Positions 1-8,355 of a stretch of 41,491 bases of DNA are shown piece by piece. Under the pieces are notes generated by a model. The model was not told the DNA's origin, did not search any database, and saw only the letters and a program-made list of their open reading frames with translations. Origin of the DNA: JBAYNW01 sp041678605 (GTDB taxonomy: Bacteria > Cyanobacteriota > Vampirovibrionia > Gastranaerophilales > Gastranaerophilaceae). The translations under genes were made by a program, and so were the position numbers. The stretch is from positions 1 through 41,491 of the forward strand of contig JBAYNW010000017.1 in NCBI GenBank assembly GCA_041678605.1, given 5' to 3'. Numbering within the stretch: position 1 is the stretch's first letter; every line of letters starts with the position of its first letter.

Positions 1-97
1 AGAAATTCAGGGAGGGGGTGAAAAGGCTCATGCTGGCTGCAATTCCCCCCACCCTGTTTTCTGACTTTCGCAGGCTTCTGCTCAAGCCGAAAACAGA

Positions 98-222
98 CCT
101 CCCCCTCAAGGGGGGAGGAAAAATAACCCTTCGACCTTTCAACTTAGTGACTTAAATCCAGATCCCGCATCAGAATGAATAACACAAGCCAACCGCCATG
201 CCCTAAGCAGTGCGGGATGACA
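98..222. repeat. Composite dispersed repeat, inverted copy at 12171-12340
   Basis: Two parts are visible. A perfect C/G palindrome lies at 98-118. A 63-bp unit at 160-222 begins with ATCCCGCA and ends with its inverse complement TGCGGGAT. Both parts recur in inverted orientation and mirrored order at 12171-12233 and 12306-12340, with only a few mismatches in the 63-bp unit. The terminal inverted repeats suggest a REP- or MITE-like element. Nothing coding is seen in bases 1-236. Confidence 0.75.
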
Positions 223-236
223 ATAAAGTGAAAAGG

Positions 237-300
237 TAATTGGAAATTGGCAATTGGGAATTGAGAGCAGAACCGTTCGACCCTTCGACTTATCAACTAG
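237..300. repeat. STRR-like heptamer tract
   Basis: The tract is built of AATTGGG-type heptamers followed by a GTTCGACCCTTCGAC-type tract. The same two tracts are adjacent at 10487-10563 and, reverse-complemented, at 12527-12580 and 22908-23012. The short open frame across it is repeat-derived and not called. Confidence 0.6.
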
Positions 301-313
301 AAGACGGGAAACG

Positions 314-416
314 GAAAGTTTTAATTTTTTTTGTTGAACTTAATCACTTAATCACCCAGTCACTTAATCACTTCATAAAAAGCCGTTCAGCCGTTCAACC
401 GTTCGACCATTCAACA
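314..416. repeat. STRR-like octamer/heptamer composite repeat
   Basis: An AT-rich lead (GAAAGTTTTAATTTTTT) is followed by period-8 units of the type ACTTAATC and ACCCAGTC, then a period-7/8 tract of CCGTTCAA/CGTTCGAC units. The same order occurs at 13547-13709 and inverted at 7190-7355 and 12026-12166. Confidence 0.75.
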
Positions 417-424
417 ACTTCTCC

Positions 425-685
425 GCATCAAACTGTTTTGCTTTAGTGAAAGAGCCAAAGTTCCAAAAGTCTTTTTGCCTTCTTTTTCTTTTTACTAAAA
501 GAAACCTTTAAGCATCAATCTGTTTTGCTTTAGTAAAAAGGCGAGAGTGTGGTTTTTCTTTTTGCCTACTTTTTCTTTTTACCAAAAGAACCCCCTAAGC
601 ATCAAACTGTTTTGCTTTAGTGAAAGAGCCAAAGTTCCAAAAGTCTTTTTGCCTTCTTTTTCTTCAGAAAAAGAAGGTTGACTTT
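425..685. repeat. Three tandem 87-bp units upstream of tuf
   Basis: Units start with GCATCAA(A/T)CTGTTTTGC at 425, 512 and 599, exactly 87 bp apart. Units 1 and 3 are nearly identical. Unit 2 differs in its middle (GGCGAGAGTGTGG instead of AGAGCCAAAGTTCC). The last unit runs into the tuf promoter. No function is evident. Confidence 0.8.
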
Positions 686-705
686 AAATATTGAGCGTAT
701 AGAAT
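678..705 (+). promoter_or_regulatory. Predicted tuf promoter
   Basis: TTGACT at 678-683 and TAGAAT at 700-705 with a 16-bp spacer, about 60 bases upstream of the tuf start. The tRNA-Gln promoter in this window has the same TAGAAT box and spacer length. Confidence 0.55.
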
Positions 706-767
706 AGGTATATAGACTTAAAATATTAAGTAAAATAGGTAGTATAATTAAAAAGGAGATTAATCTC

Positions 768-1976
768 ATGGCACGCGAAAAATTTGAACGTAACAAGCCG
801 CACGTTAACGTAGGTACCATTGGTCACGTAGACCACGGTAAAACCACATTAACTGCAGCAATGACAGGTACAATGGCAGCAGTTGGAAAAGCACAGGCAA
901 AGAAATTTGACGAAATCGATGCTGCACCGGAAGAAAAAGCGAGAGGTATAACCATCTCGACTGCTCACGTTGAGTATGAAACAGATGCAAGACACTATGC
1001 ACACGTTGACTGTCCGGGACACGCCGATTATGTAAAAAACATGATTACGGGTGCGGCTCAAATGGACGGAGCAATTCTGGTAGTAGCAGCAACAGACGGT
1101 GCAATGCCTCAAACTCGTGAACACATTCTGCTTGCAAGACAAGTTGGTGTTCCTGAGCTGGTTGTATTCTTGAACAAATGCGACGCAGTAGACGATCCTG
1201 AATTGTTGGAACTGGTTGAAATGGAAGTTAGAGAATTGCTGACATCTTATGAATTTGACGGCGACAAAACTCCGTTTATCCACGGTTCAGCATTGAAGGC
1301 GTTGGAAGCTGTAATCGCTAATCCAAAAATTAAAAGAGGCGAAGACAAATGGGTTGACAAGATTTGGGAATTAATGGACGCTGTTGACAGTTACATTCCG
1401 ACTCCTGTACGTGATTTAGACAAACCATTCTTGATGCCTGTTGAAGACGTTTTCTCAATTACCGGCCGTGGTACAGTTGCTACCGGCAGAATTGAAAGAG
1501 GACGTGTTAAAGTCGGCGGTGAAGTTGAATTAGTAGGCTTTGGTGACACAAGAAAAACAACCGTTACCGGCGTTGAAATGTTCAGAAAACTTCTTGATGA
1601 AGGTATGGCCGGCGATAACGTAGGTTTATTGCTTCGTGGTGTTGACAAGACTGAAATCCAAAGAGGACAAGTTTTGGCGGCTCCTGGTTCAATCAAGCCT
1701 CACACAAAATTCACGGCTAACGTTTATGTATTGACAAAAGACGAAGGTGGACGTCACACTCCATTCTTCCCTGGTTACAGACCTCAGTTCTACATCAGAA
1801 CAACTGACGTAACCGGTTCAATCAAATTCCAGGGCGAAATGGTAATGCCTGGTGACAACGTAGTTATGGAAGTTGAATTAATCGCACCGGTTGCTATTGA
1901 AGCCGGTATGAGATTTGCGATTAGAGAAGGCGGAAGAACCGTTGGTTCAGGTGTCGTAGACAAAATTCTTGGCTAA
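768..1976 (+). CDS. tuf: Translation elongation factor Tu
   Basis: EF-Tu is the GTPase that carries aminoacyl-tRNA to the ribosomal A site. The 402-residue protein is full length. It has the G1 motif GHVDHGKT at residues 19-26, the switch I RGITI, the G3 motif DCPGH near 81, and NKCD near 136. The beta-barrel domains II and III end in the usual GSGVVDKILG-like tail. The ATG has a strong ribosome binding site (AAGGAG, 753-758). It stands alone between its own promoter and a hairpin terminator, with no fusA or ribosomal protein gene beside it, unlike the usual str operon order in which tuf follows fusA. Confidence 0.98.
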   Translation: MAREKFERNKPHVNVGTIGHVDHGKTTLTAAMTGTMAAVGKAQAKKFDEIDAAPEEKARGITISTAHVEYETDARHYAHVDCPGHADYVKNMITGAAQMDGAILVVAATDGAMPQTREHILLARQVGVPELVVFLNKCDAVDDPELLELVEMEVRELLTSYEFDGDKTPFIHGSALKALEAVIANPKIKRGEDKWVDKIWELMDAVDSYIPTPVRDLDKPFLMPVEDVFSITGRGTVATGRIERGRVKVGGEVELVGFGDTRKTTVTGVEMFRKLLDEGMAGDNVGLLLRGVDKTEIQRGQVLAAPGSIKPHTKFTANVYVLTKDEGGRHTPFFPGYRPQFYIRTTDVTGSIKFQGEMVMPGDNVVMEVELIAPVAIEAGMRFAIREGGRTVGSGVVDKILG

Positions 1977-2002
1977 TATCAGGCAAGATTAAAATATAGA
2001 AA

Positions 2003-2032
2003 GAGTCGCTTCGAAAGAGGCGGCTTTTTTTT
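2003..2032 (+). terminator. Rho-independent terminator of tuf
   Basis: The stem AGTCGC/GCGGCT (one G-U pair) closes a short loop and is followed by a run of eight T. It lies 27 bases after the tuf stop. Confidence 0.75.
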
Positions 2033-2066
2033 ATGATATAATTATCCTGTCATAGAATGAGGTTTA

Positions 2067-2927
2067 TTGGTTGTGGAAAAAGAAGTTATAATAAAATTGA
2101 ACAAGAACTTTGAAGGCGCTGCTTTTGAATATGAAGGCGTAGAATGTTGGTCTGCAAGGGAATTGCAGTATTTATTAGGATACAGTCAGTGGCGAAATTT
2201 TGAAAATATAATAAATAAGGCAAAAGATTCCTGCAAAACATCGAAGCAAGAAGTTCTTGAACATTTTGCCGACGTCAGCAAAACGATTAAAATGCCTAAA
2301 GATGCGACAAAAGAGATAGGTGATATATTACTGACACGCTATGCGTGTTATCTAATAGCCCAAAATGGAGACCCCAGAAAAGAGGAAATTGCTTTTGCTC
2401 AAAGTTATTTTGCCATTCAAACAAGGAAACAAGAAATTTTGGAAGAAAGAATTTCACTGGCCGAAAGGCTTGAAGCAAGGGAAAAATTAACGGCAACAGA
2501 AACAGAACTATCAGAATTAATATATGAAAAAGGTGTTGACAGTAAAGGATTTGGACGTATAAGAAGCAAAGGAGATTGCGTATTATTCGGAGGCTGTAAC
2601 ACGGCAGAGATGAAAAGGAAACTTGGCATACCCGATAACAGGCCACTTGCAGATTTTTTGCCGACAATTACCATAAAGGCAAAAGACTTGGCAACGGAGA
2701 TTACTAATTTTAATGTTAAAAAGGGTAATTTTTATGGCGAAAGCAAAATAACATCAGAACATGTGAAAAACAACAGGGAGGTTAGAGATTTGCTTGGAAA
2801 AAGTGGGATCAAACCGGAAAAACTTCCGCCTGAGGATGATATTAAAAAATTAGAACGCAAAGTAAAATCAAATGAAAAGAATATTATAAAAACCATAAAT
2901 AAATTCAATAAATTAAAAGGAAAGTAA
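2067..2927 (+). CDS. dinD: DNA damage-inducible protein D (DinD) family
   Basis: The 286-residue product matches the DinD/Bro-N-like family along its length. Landmarks are WSARELQYLLGYSQWRNF near the N-terminus, then TRYACYLIAQNGDP and AQSYFAIQTRKQE in the middle, and a lysine-rich coiled tail. DinD of E. coli is SOS-induced and has been reported to affect RecA filaments. Whether this one acts the same way is inference. No LexA-type box was recognised upstream. The start is TTG 2067 or GTG 2073; the GAGG site at 2058-2062 does not decide between them. It is first in an operon: speB starts 3 bases after its stop and ligA overlaps speB. Confidence 0.85.
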   Translation: MVVEKEVIIKLNKNFEGAAFEYEGVECWSARELQYLLGYSQWRNFENIINKAKDSCKTSKQEVLEHFADVSKTIKMPKDATKEIGDILLTRYACYLIAQNGDPRKEEIAFAQSYFAIQTRKQEILEERISLAERLEAREKLTATETELSELIYEKGVDSKGFGRIRSKGDCVLFGGCNTAEMKRKLGIPDNRPLADFLPTITIKAKDLATEITNFNVKKGNFYGESKITSEHVKNNREVRDLLGKSGIKPEKLPPEDDIKKLERKVKSNEKNIIKTINKFNKLKGK

Positions 2928-2930
2928 AAC

Positions 2931-3767
2931 ATGAAAAAAGGGCCGTTTTTAGACCGAAATTGGATGGGGCAAAATCCCGAATATAAATCGAGTGATGTTG
3001 TTATGCTCGGAATGCCTTTTGATGGGACAGTTTCTTATCGCACGGGTTCAAGGTTTGCACCTGAGTTGATACGTCTTGCAAGCTGTGGGCTTGAAACTTA
3101 TTCGCCTTATTTTGACAAAGATTTGGAAGACGTAAATTTCCATGACATCGGTGATTTGAGTTTTCCTTTGGGAAACACTTACAAATCACTTGAGTTGATT
3201 AAAAATAACGTAGAGCAAATTTATACAGACAAGAAGCGTGTTTTTGGGGTAGGCGGCGAACATTTGGTTACTTTGCCGACAATTCAGGCTATTTCTAAAT
3301 TTTACAAAGATTTTACTGTTGTGCATTTTGATGCCCATACCGATTTAAGAAAAGAATATCTGGGCGAAGAAATGTCGCATGCTGCGGTAATGTACCATAT
3401 CGGAGAGCTTATCGGATTCAAAAACATTAAGCAAATCGGAATTCGCTCCGGTACGAAAGAAGAATTTGATTTGATGAAAAAATACAAAACCCGTTTGGAT
3501 TTTCCCGAACAATTAGGGCAATTGAAAAATAAAAATGTCTTTGTTTCTGTTGACTTGGATGTTTTAGACCCTTCTGTAATGTCCGGAACAGGCACTCCGG
3601 AAGCAGGCGGATTGACATTTAATGAATTGATGGATTGGTTTAAAGAAATAAAAGGACTAAATATAATTGGAGCCGATGTTGTGGAACTTGCACCGCATTA
3701 CGACGCAAGCGGTGTTTCTACAGCGGTTGCGGCAAAAGTTATCAGAGAATTATTAATGTGCTTATGA
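2931..3767 (+). CDS. speB: Agmatinase / ureohydrolase family protein
   Basis: This is a member of the arginase-agmatinase superfamily, which uses two Mn ions to hydrolyse guanidino groups. Agmatinase makes putrescine and urea. The metal ligand motifs are all present: GGEH near residue 107, HFDAHTDL near 128, and SVDLDVLDPS near 205. A Glu late in the chain (ELAPHYD) fits the last family motif. At 278 residues the length is normal. The ATG follows an AAGGAAAG site. It sits between dinD and ligA in a tightly packed operon. Substrate choice between agmatine and related guanidino compounds cannot be read from sequence alone. Confidence 0.87.
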   Translation: MKKGPFLDRNWMGQNPEYKSSDVVMLGMPFDGTVSYRTGSRFAPELIRLASCGLETYSPYFDKDLEDVNFHDIGDLSFPLGNTYKSLELIKNNVEQIYTDKKRVFGVGGEHLVTLPTIQAISKFYKDFTVVHFDAHTDLRKEYLGEEMSHAAVMYHIGELIGFKNIKQIGIRSGTKEEFDLMKKYKTRLDFPEQLGQLKNKNVFVSVDLDVLDPSVMSGTGTPEAGGLTFNELMDWFKEIKGLNIIGADVVELAPHYDASGVSTAVAAKVIRELLMCL

Positions 3768-5758
3768 ATATAGTTGAAAGAATTAATTTTTTAAAAAATG
3801 AGATTAATCGGCATAATTACCTTTATTATGTTGATGAAAACCCGTCTTTGAGCGATTTTGAGTACGACGAAATGTTTCGTGAATTAAAAAAGCTTGAGCA
3901 AGAAAACCCGCTTTTGGTGACTCTCGACAGCCCGACGCAAAGATTAGGTTCGCTGGGCACAAAATTTGAGCCTTACAAGCATAAATACAGACTCTACAGC
4001 CTTGACAACTCAAATAATTACGAAGAATTAATTAAATGGTATGAGCGGGTGACAAAAGAAGTTGGTGAAGGGGTAGAACTTGTATGCGAGCTTAAAATTG
4101 ACGGACTTGCGATTGCTTTGACTTACGAAAACGGGATTTTTAGGACAGGCGTGACCCGTGGCGACGGGGTCGTCGGTGAAAATATTACAAATAACTTAAA
4201 AACTATTAAGGCAATTCCTTTGAAGCTTTTTGAGGGACAGAATGTCGAAGTCAGGGGCGAAATCTACATGCCGAAAACTTCGTTTGAAAAATTGAATGAA
4301 GAAAATTTAAAAAACGGCGAAAAGATTTTTGCTAACCCGAGAAACGCAGCAAGCGGCTCTATCAGACAGCTTGACAGCTCAATAACGGCCAAACGTGATT
4401 TATCCATGTTCTGCTACACTGCCATTTTAGCTGAAAATATTTCCATCAAATCACATTATGAAAGCATTTTGAAGTTAAAAGAACTGGGATTTAAAGTTAA
4501 TCCAAATATTCAAGTTGTAAAAAACATTGAAGAAGCAATTGAATACTGCAAAAAATGGGAACATAAACGGTTTGAACTCGATTATGCAACCGACGGGGTG
4601 GTAATTAAAGTCAACGACTTACATTTGCAGGAAGAATTGGGATTTACTTCACGTGCTCCAAAATGGGCAACGGCGTTCAAATTTCCGCCTGAGGAAGTTA
4701 ACACCAAACTTTTGGATATTGAGATTAACGTGGGGAAAACAGGTGCGGTAACTCCCGTTGCAATTCTTGAGCCTGTTTTGCTCGCAGGGAGTACGGTTTC
4801 AAGGGCGAGTCTGCACAATTTTGATGAGATAAAACGCCTTGACATAAGAAAAGGCGATACTGTTCTTATAAAAAAAGCCGCAGAAATTATACCAAAAGTT
4901 ATAAAGGTTGATGAGCAATCCAGAGTGGCAAATATGCCTGAAATTATTGTTCCCGCAGAATGTCCAATATGCCATGCCCCGCTTGTAACACGAGAGGGAG
5001 AAGTAAATTTGTACTGCCCGAATTCGATGTTTTGTCCTGCACAGATTAAGGCGAAAATTGAATACTGGGTTTCAAAAGAGGCGATGGACATTGATTTTGT
5101 AGGGCCTTCAATTATTGAACAGTTATTTGAAATGGATATGATTAAGTCTGCGGCTGATTTGTATGGGCTTTCGCAACAGGATTTTATGCAGTTGGAATTA
5201 GTTCAGGACAAATCCGCCTTTAATATTTATAATTCAATTCAGGCGAGCAAAAATAGGCCGCTGGCAAGGTTTTTGACAGCACTTTCAATAAGACATGTAG
5301 GAAAAGAAACGGCTCAAATTCTTGCTTCTCATTTTAGGACTTTGGAAAATGTTTCAAACTCGCAAATTGAAGAACTTTCTCAAATAGAGGGTGTCGGAGA
5401 AAAAATTGCCCAAAGTGTTTGGGATTTTTTCCATAGTGAAGATTCAATTAAATTTTTAAATCAGCTCAAAAAACTGGGAGTTGAACCGACGTCCGAGGTT
5501 TTTGAGGCAAAATCCGACCTGTTTGCCGGAAAAACCTTCGTTTTAACCGGAACATTGCAAAGTATGACGAGAGATGAAGCGGGTGAAAAAATTAAGCTGT
5601 TTGGCGGGAAAACCTCGTCATCAGTGAGCAAAAATACTTCGTATGTTCTGGCGGGTGAAAGTGCGGGGTCAAAATTAGTGAAAGCAGAGAATTTAGGTGT
5701 TATAATATTATCAGAAAAAGAGTTTTTAAAAATGATAAATGAGGAAAATATTGTATGA
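3764..5758 (+). CDS. ligA: NAD-dependent DNA ligase LigA
   Basis: LigA seals nicks in duplex DNA with NAD as adenylate donor, in replication and repair. The protein has an N-terminal Ia domain and the nucleotidyltransferase motif ELKIDGLAIAL with the active Lys near residue 112. An OB fold (VGKTGAVTPVAILEPV) follows, then a four-Cys zinc finger (CPICH and CPNSMFCPAQ), helix-hairpin-helix repeats, and a C-terminal BRCT domain beginning at FAGKTFVLTG. The ATG at 3764 overlaps the speB stop as ATGA and is preferred over the GTG six bases upstream. It gives 664 residues, typical for the family. The next gene again overlaps by ATGA, suggesting translational coupling through the operon. Confidence 0.97.
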   Translation: MNIVERINFLKNEINRHNYLYYVDENPSLSDFEYDEMFRELKKLEQENPLLVTLDSPTQRLGSLGTKFEPYKHKYRLYSLDNSNNYEELIKWYERVTKEVGEGVELVCELKIDGLAIALTYENGIFRTGVTRGDGVVGENITNNLKTIKAIPLKLFEGQNVEVRGEIYMPKTSFEKLNEENLKNGEKIFANPRNAASGSIRQLDSSITAKRDLSMFCYTAILAENISIKSHYESILKLKELGFKVNPNIQVVKNIEEAIEYCKKWEHKRFELDYATDGVVIKVNDLHLQEELGFTSRAPKWATAFKFPPEEVNTKLLDIEINVGKTGAVTPVAILEPVLLAGSTVSRASLHNFDEIKRLDIRKGDTVLIKKAAEIIPKVIKVDEQSRVANMPEIIVPAECPICHAPLVTREGEVNLYCPNSMFCPAQIKAKIEYWVSKEAMDIDFVGPSIIEQLFEMDMIKSAADLYGLSQQDFMQLELVQDKSAFNIYNSIQASKNRPLARFLTALSIRHVGKETAQILASHFRTLENVSNSQIEELSQIEGVGEKIAQSVWDFFHSEDSIKFLNQLKKLGVEPTSEVFEAKSDLFAGKTFVLTGTLQSMTRDEAGEKIKLFGGKTSSSVSKNTSYVLAGESAGSKLVKAENLGVIILSEKEFLKMINEENIV

Positions 5759-6156
5759 AAAGAAACTTGCGGGTGCTGCAAATAAACGGACTTAGGGGAT
5801 TGTTCCTGACTTTATTTATTATCAGCTGCATTATTGCCGGTTTTATTGTATTTCCTGCCTTTTTAACAATGAATGTCTGGAATTATCTTGCGGTTAAAAC
5901 GGGTTCTTTCCCTTCAATTAGCTTTGGGGGCGGGGCTTTGCTCTGGGCAATAATTACATTTAGCATCTATGTTTTTAATAAAAGAAAATTCATCGTTTCT
6001 TTTAATGCTCAGCAGGAGCTTACCGAAGACGAGGTCAGAGAAGTTGTTTCAAAGATTAAGGCTCAGGCTATACAGCACCAGATATTGTTGCCGAGGGATT
6101 TTAATATAAAAAAAGAAGATAAAGAAGAAATCGAACAGGAAAACGGTAAACGGTGA
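5755..6156 (+). CDS. Small two-span membrane protein, unknown function
   Basis: The product is 133 residues with two predicted membrane segments, at about residues 16-38 and 60-77, and a charged cytoplasmic tail. The family was not recognised. Its ATG overlaps the ligA stop (ATGA), so it is the last gene of the dinD-speB-ligA operon. The final codons (EQENGKR) are written in GGAAAACGGTAAACGG, the same wording as the dispersed repeat at 10460-10480, so the C-terminus may have been extended by repeat sequence. Confidence 0.8.
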   Translation: MKRNLRVLQINGLRGLFLTLFIISCIIAGFIVFPAFLTMNVWNYLAVKTGSFPSISFGGGALLWAIITFSIYVFNKRKFIVSFNAQQELTEDEVREVVSKIKAQAIQHQILLPRDFNIKKEDKEEIEQENGKR

Positions 6157-6198
6157 ACGCTCTTTAGTACTGGGGTCAAAGAATTTATCTCAAAAAGA

Positions 6199-6220
6199 AG
6201 GTTGGTATTTCTACCAACCT
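6199..6220. terminator. Hairpin between convergent genes, possible terminator
   Basis: AGGTTGGTA and TACCAACCT form a 9-bp perfect stem with a 4-base loop. It lies 43 bases after the stop at 6156 and before the convergent gene ending at 6280. There is no clear T-run on either side. Confidence 0.35.
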
Positions 6221-6279
6221 AACACATTCACTAACTTTCATTTACACTATATATGCACTAACTATGCCCACTTTGCTCA

Positions 6280-7077
6280 TTAAGTTTTTGCTTTGATGCC
6301 CTTTAGCCCCTTTGTTCCTTTTATAGCACCGAAGATGGCAAGTCCGCCTGTAAGAAGGGCCGATACGCCTATTCCTACGTACTTCCAGATTTTATCCGAA
6401 ACGCTTTGCGGTTCGCCTGTCATATCTGATATATTATCTTTATAGTTTTTGTTGTTTGCAACCAGCCAGCCTAAGCCGAATGCACCTTGTTTTAGGCCTT
6501 GAACAAAACTGCTGTCGCCGTGTTCTTGCAAATCATCTGTTATGCTCTTACCCGTCGCTTGGTAGTATAGGCGTTCTGCGTGAGCCTTAACTTCAGCTTC
6601 AGGTACATTTACGTAGCCTGCTTCTTTGAATTTTGCCTTTACAGCTTCCGTCAATTTATTGTATTCGCCCATAACATAATCTTGCTCGTTGTTTCTGACT
6701 TGCCGTTGCAAAATACCTGTTTGCCTTGCAATTACGTCATCAGCCGCAGTTGAAGCAAATTCTGCAAACTCAAGTGCCTTTTTTTGCCTTCCCTGTTTGG
6801 CCAATTGGAAATTTTCCATTGTTTCCTGATATTTTAAATAATCAATCTGGGACATATTCATAACTTCAGAACCGGGTCCGTAACCCATTCCCATTGACCC
6901 CATACCCATTCCGTAACTTCCGCCAAAAACGCTTCCGCTGCCGCAGAGAGGATTCATTCCGACAAATGTGTCGTCGGCTAAATCTGCCACTCCCGCCTGA
7001 TTCGCGTAAAGCTGTGCGTAATAATTAGGTGGAACCTGTCCTTGCGTATTAACACGCGTGATAACCTCATTAGGCAT
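6280..7077 (-). CDS. Hypothetical protein with Gly/Met tract and C-terminal hydrophobic segment
   Basis: The product is 265 residues and unrecognised. It begins MPNEVITRVNTQGQVPP and has a Gly/Met-rich stretch at about residues 50-75 (SYGMGMGSMGMGYGPG). A helical charged middle follows. One hydrophobic segment near the C-terminus (YVGIGVSALLTGGLAIFGAI) precedes a basic tail. There is no N-terminal signal peptide. The ATG at 7077 is chosen because TTGGAGG lies upstream in good spacing. The open frame extends further upstream to 7281, but that part is repeat sequence. It converges with the gene ending at 6156. A lineage-specific envelope-associated protein is a guess. Confidence 0.75.
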   Translation of the reverse strand: MPNEVITRVNTQGQVPPNYYAQLYANQAGVADLADDTFVGMNPLCGSGSVFGGSYGMGMGSMGMGYGPGSEVMNMSQIDYLKYQETMENFQLAKQGRQKKALEFAEFASTAADDVIARQTGILQRQVRNNEQDYVMGEYNKLTEAVKAKFKEAGYVNVPEAEVKAHAERLYYQATGKSITDDLQEHGDSSFVQGLKQGAFGLGWLVANNKNYKDNISDMTGEPQSVSDKIWKYVGIGVSALLTGGLAIFGAIKGTKGLKGIKAKT

Positions 7078-7189
7078 AACCAAAACCTCCAAATTAAATA
7101 AATAAACCTTCCATACATTTATAAAAACATTTGGCTTTGCTAAATTGCGTTTTATGTTGTAATTTTGTAACGAAAACTTAACATAAGTG

Positions 7190-7355
7190 GTTGAATGGCT
7201 TTTTACGAAGTGATTAAGTGACTGGGTGATTAAGTGATTAAGTGCAACAAAAAAATTAAAACTTTCCTTCTCACGTCTCACCTCTCACGTCTCACGTTTT
7301 CCCCTTCCCAATTCCCAATTCCCAATTTCCTTTCCCCTTTCCCGTTCCCCTTTTT
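7190..7355. repeat. STRR-like composite repeat (inverted orientation)
   Basis: This is the inverted form of the element at 314-416. It holds a TTGAATGG-type tract, then period-8 GTGATTAA units, then TTAAAACTTTCC, then period-7 CTCACGT/CTCACCT units, and finally AATTCCC heptamers. With the flanking unique bases it fills the 7078-7571 gap between two genes. Confidence 0.75.
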
Positions 7356-7418
7356 CTCGCTATTTGACTTAAAAAAAACATGTGCCAAGATGTTAGTGAT
7401 GTCTCTTTTACTGATTGG

Positions 7419-7466
7419 TCCTTGCCGGAAACTGCCTAAAAACAACCTCTGGCAAGGATTCCTTTT
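7419..7466 (+). other. Long hairpin with T-run in intergenic DNA
   Basis: TCCTTGCC at 7419-7426 pairs with GGCAAGGA at 7451-7458, followed by TTCCTTTTT. A TTGACTT box lies about 55 bases upstream, near 7363. No open frame of substance accompanies it. It could be the terminator of a short RNA, or a relic. It was not assigned to a known RNA family. Confidence 0.35.
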
Positions 7467-7559
7467 TGCGGCATAAAAAGTAGTGCAAAAGCTTAATCAT
7501 TCAACAGTTCAACCCATCGACCTTTCTAATACTCACTACTCACTTCTAACTTTTTAAGC

Positions 7560-7565
7560 TATAAT
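7560..7565 (+). promoter_or_regulatory. -10 box placed for a leaderless transcript
   Basis: A consensus TATAAT ends 6 bases before the ATG at 7572, and no ribosome binding site lies between. This spacing predicts transcription starting at or next to the start codon. Confidence 0.4.
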
Positions 7566-7571
7566 ACTGTT

Positions 7572-8225
7572 ATGAAAAAGATTGTTTTATTATTTGTATT
7601 TGCTTTGTTATCAGCGAACTGTGCATCGGCACAAGGTTTTAACTTGAATTATCTTAAAAATCTGATGCATAAAACGCAAGCTCCCGTGGCTGCGAAAACT
7701 TCTGCCGACGGGGAATTAACCCCAAGCGAACAGGCCGTTTTGCTCTACAATGAAAACAATTTAAAAGGTTCTCTTGATGTCCTTTTAGGGATAAAAGAAG
7801 TTGACCGCAAAGCTCAAGACTGGGTTTTGCTGGGAAACATCCTTCAGGACCAAAACCGGACTTCAGATGCAATTTTTATGTATCAACGGGCGATTTTGCT
7901 AAATCCTAATTTCTACAAACCTTATTATAATTTGGGCAATATATATTTAGAGGAAGAGAAACCTTATCTCGCGATTGAAAATTACCGTAAGGCAAATAAG
8001 GCGAACAATCAATTCCCTTATGCCTATTACAATTTAGGCTGTGCTTACTTAAAAATAGGGAATTTAAATAAGGCGAAAATAGCCTTCTTAAAGGCGATTG
8101 AACTTAAAAATACAGAGCCGAATTTTCATTACAATTTGGCCTACACGTATAAAATGCTTAACAAACCAAAATTATCAAAACAGTATTTGGGATTTTATAA
8201 CAAACTGATGGAAAACAATCAGTAA
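7572..8225 (+). CDS. Secreted TPR-repeat protein
   Basis: The 217-residue protein starts with a signal peptide (MKKIVLLFVFALLSANCASA, cleavage near residue 20). From about residue 50 it carries at least four tetratricopeptide repeats, with phrases such as AIFMYQRAILLNPNFYKPYY and YNLGCAYLKIGNLNKAKIAF. TPR arrays bind protein partners, so a periplasmic or envelope scaffold role is likely. The partner is unknown. It stands alone, flanked by a repeat region and its own promoter. A TATAAT ends 6 bases before the ATG with no ribosome binding site, which suggests a leaderless mRNA. Confidence 0.85.
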   Translation: MKKIVLLFVFALLSANCASAQGFNLNYLKNLMHKTQAPVAAKTSADGELTPSEQAVLLYNENNLKGSLDVLLGIKEVDRKAQDWVLLGNILQDQNRTSDAIFMYQRAILLNPNFYKPYYNLGNIYLEEEKPYLAIENYRKANKANNQFPYAYYNLGCAYLKIGNLNKAKIAFLKAIELKNTEPNFHYNLAYTYKMLNKPKLSKQYLGFYNKLMENNQ

Positions 8226-8355
8226 AAGAAATACTGACTTGCAATTGTTTTTAGAAAAAACCCCATAATTCCCGTAATCTCATTTTGCCCCTTGCTCATG
8301 TAATTTTTTCGTTTATAATATTATAATAAAAACAATAATTATTTAAGGATATTTA

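Noticed and set aside
240..446. Open frame across the repeats before tuf
   Set aside because: It is entirely translated STRR-type and 87-bp repeat sequence.
2033..2066. LexA box controlling dinD
   Set aside because: No CTGT-N8-ACAG or GAAC-N4-GTTC type palindrome was found upstream.
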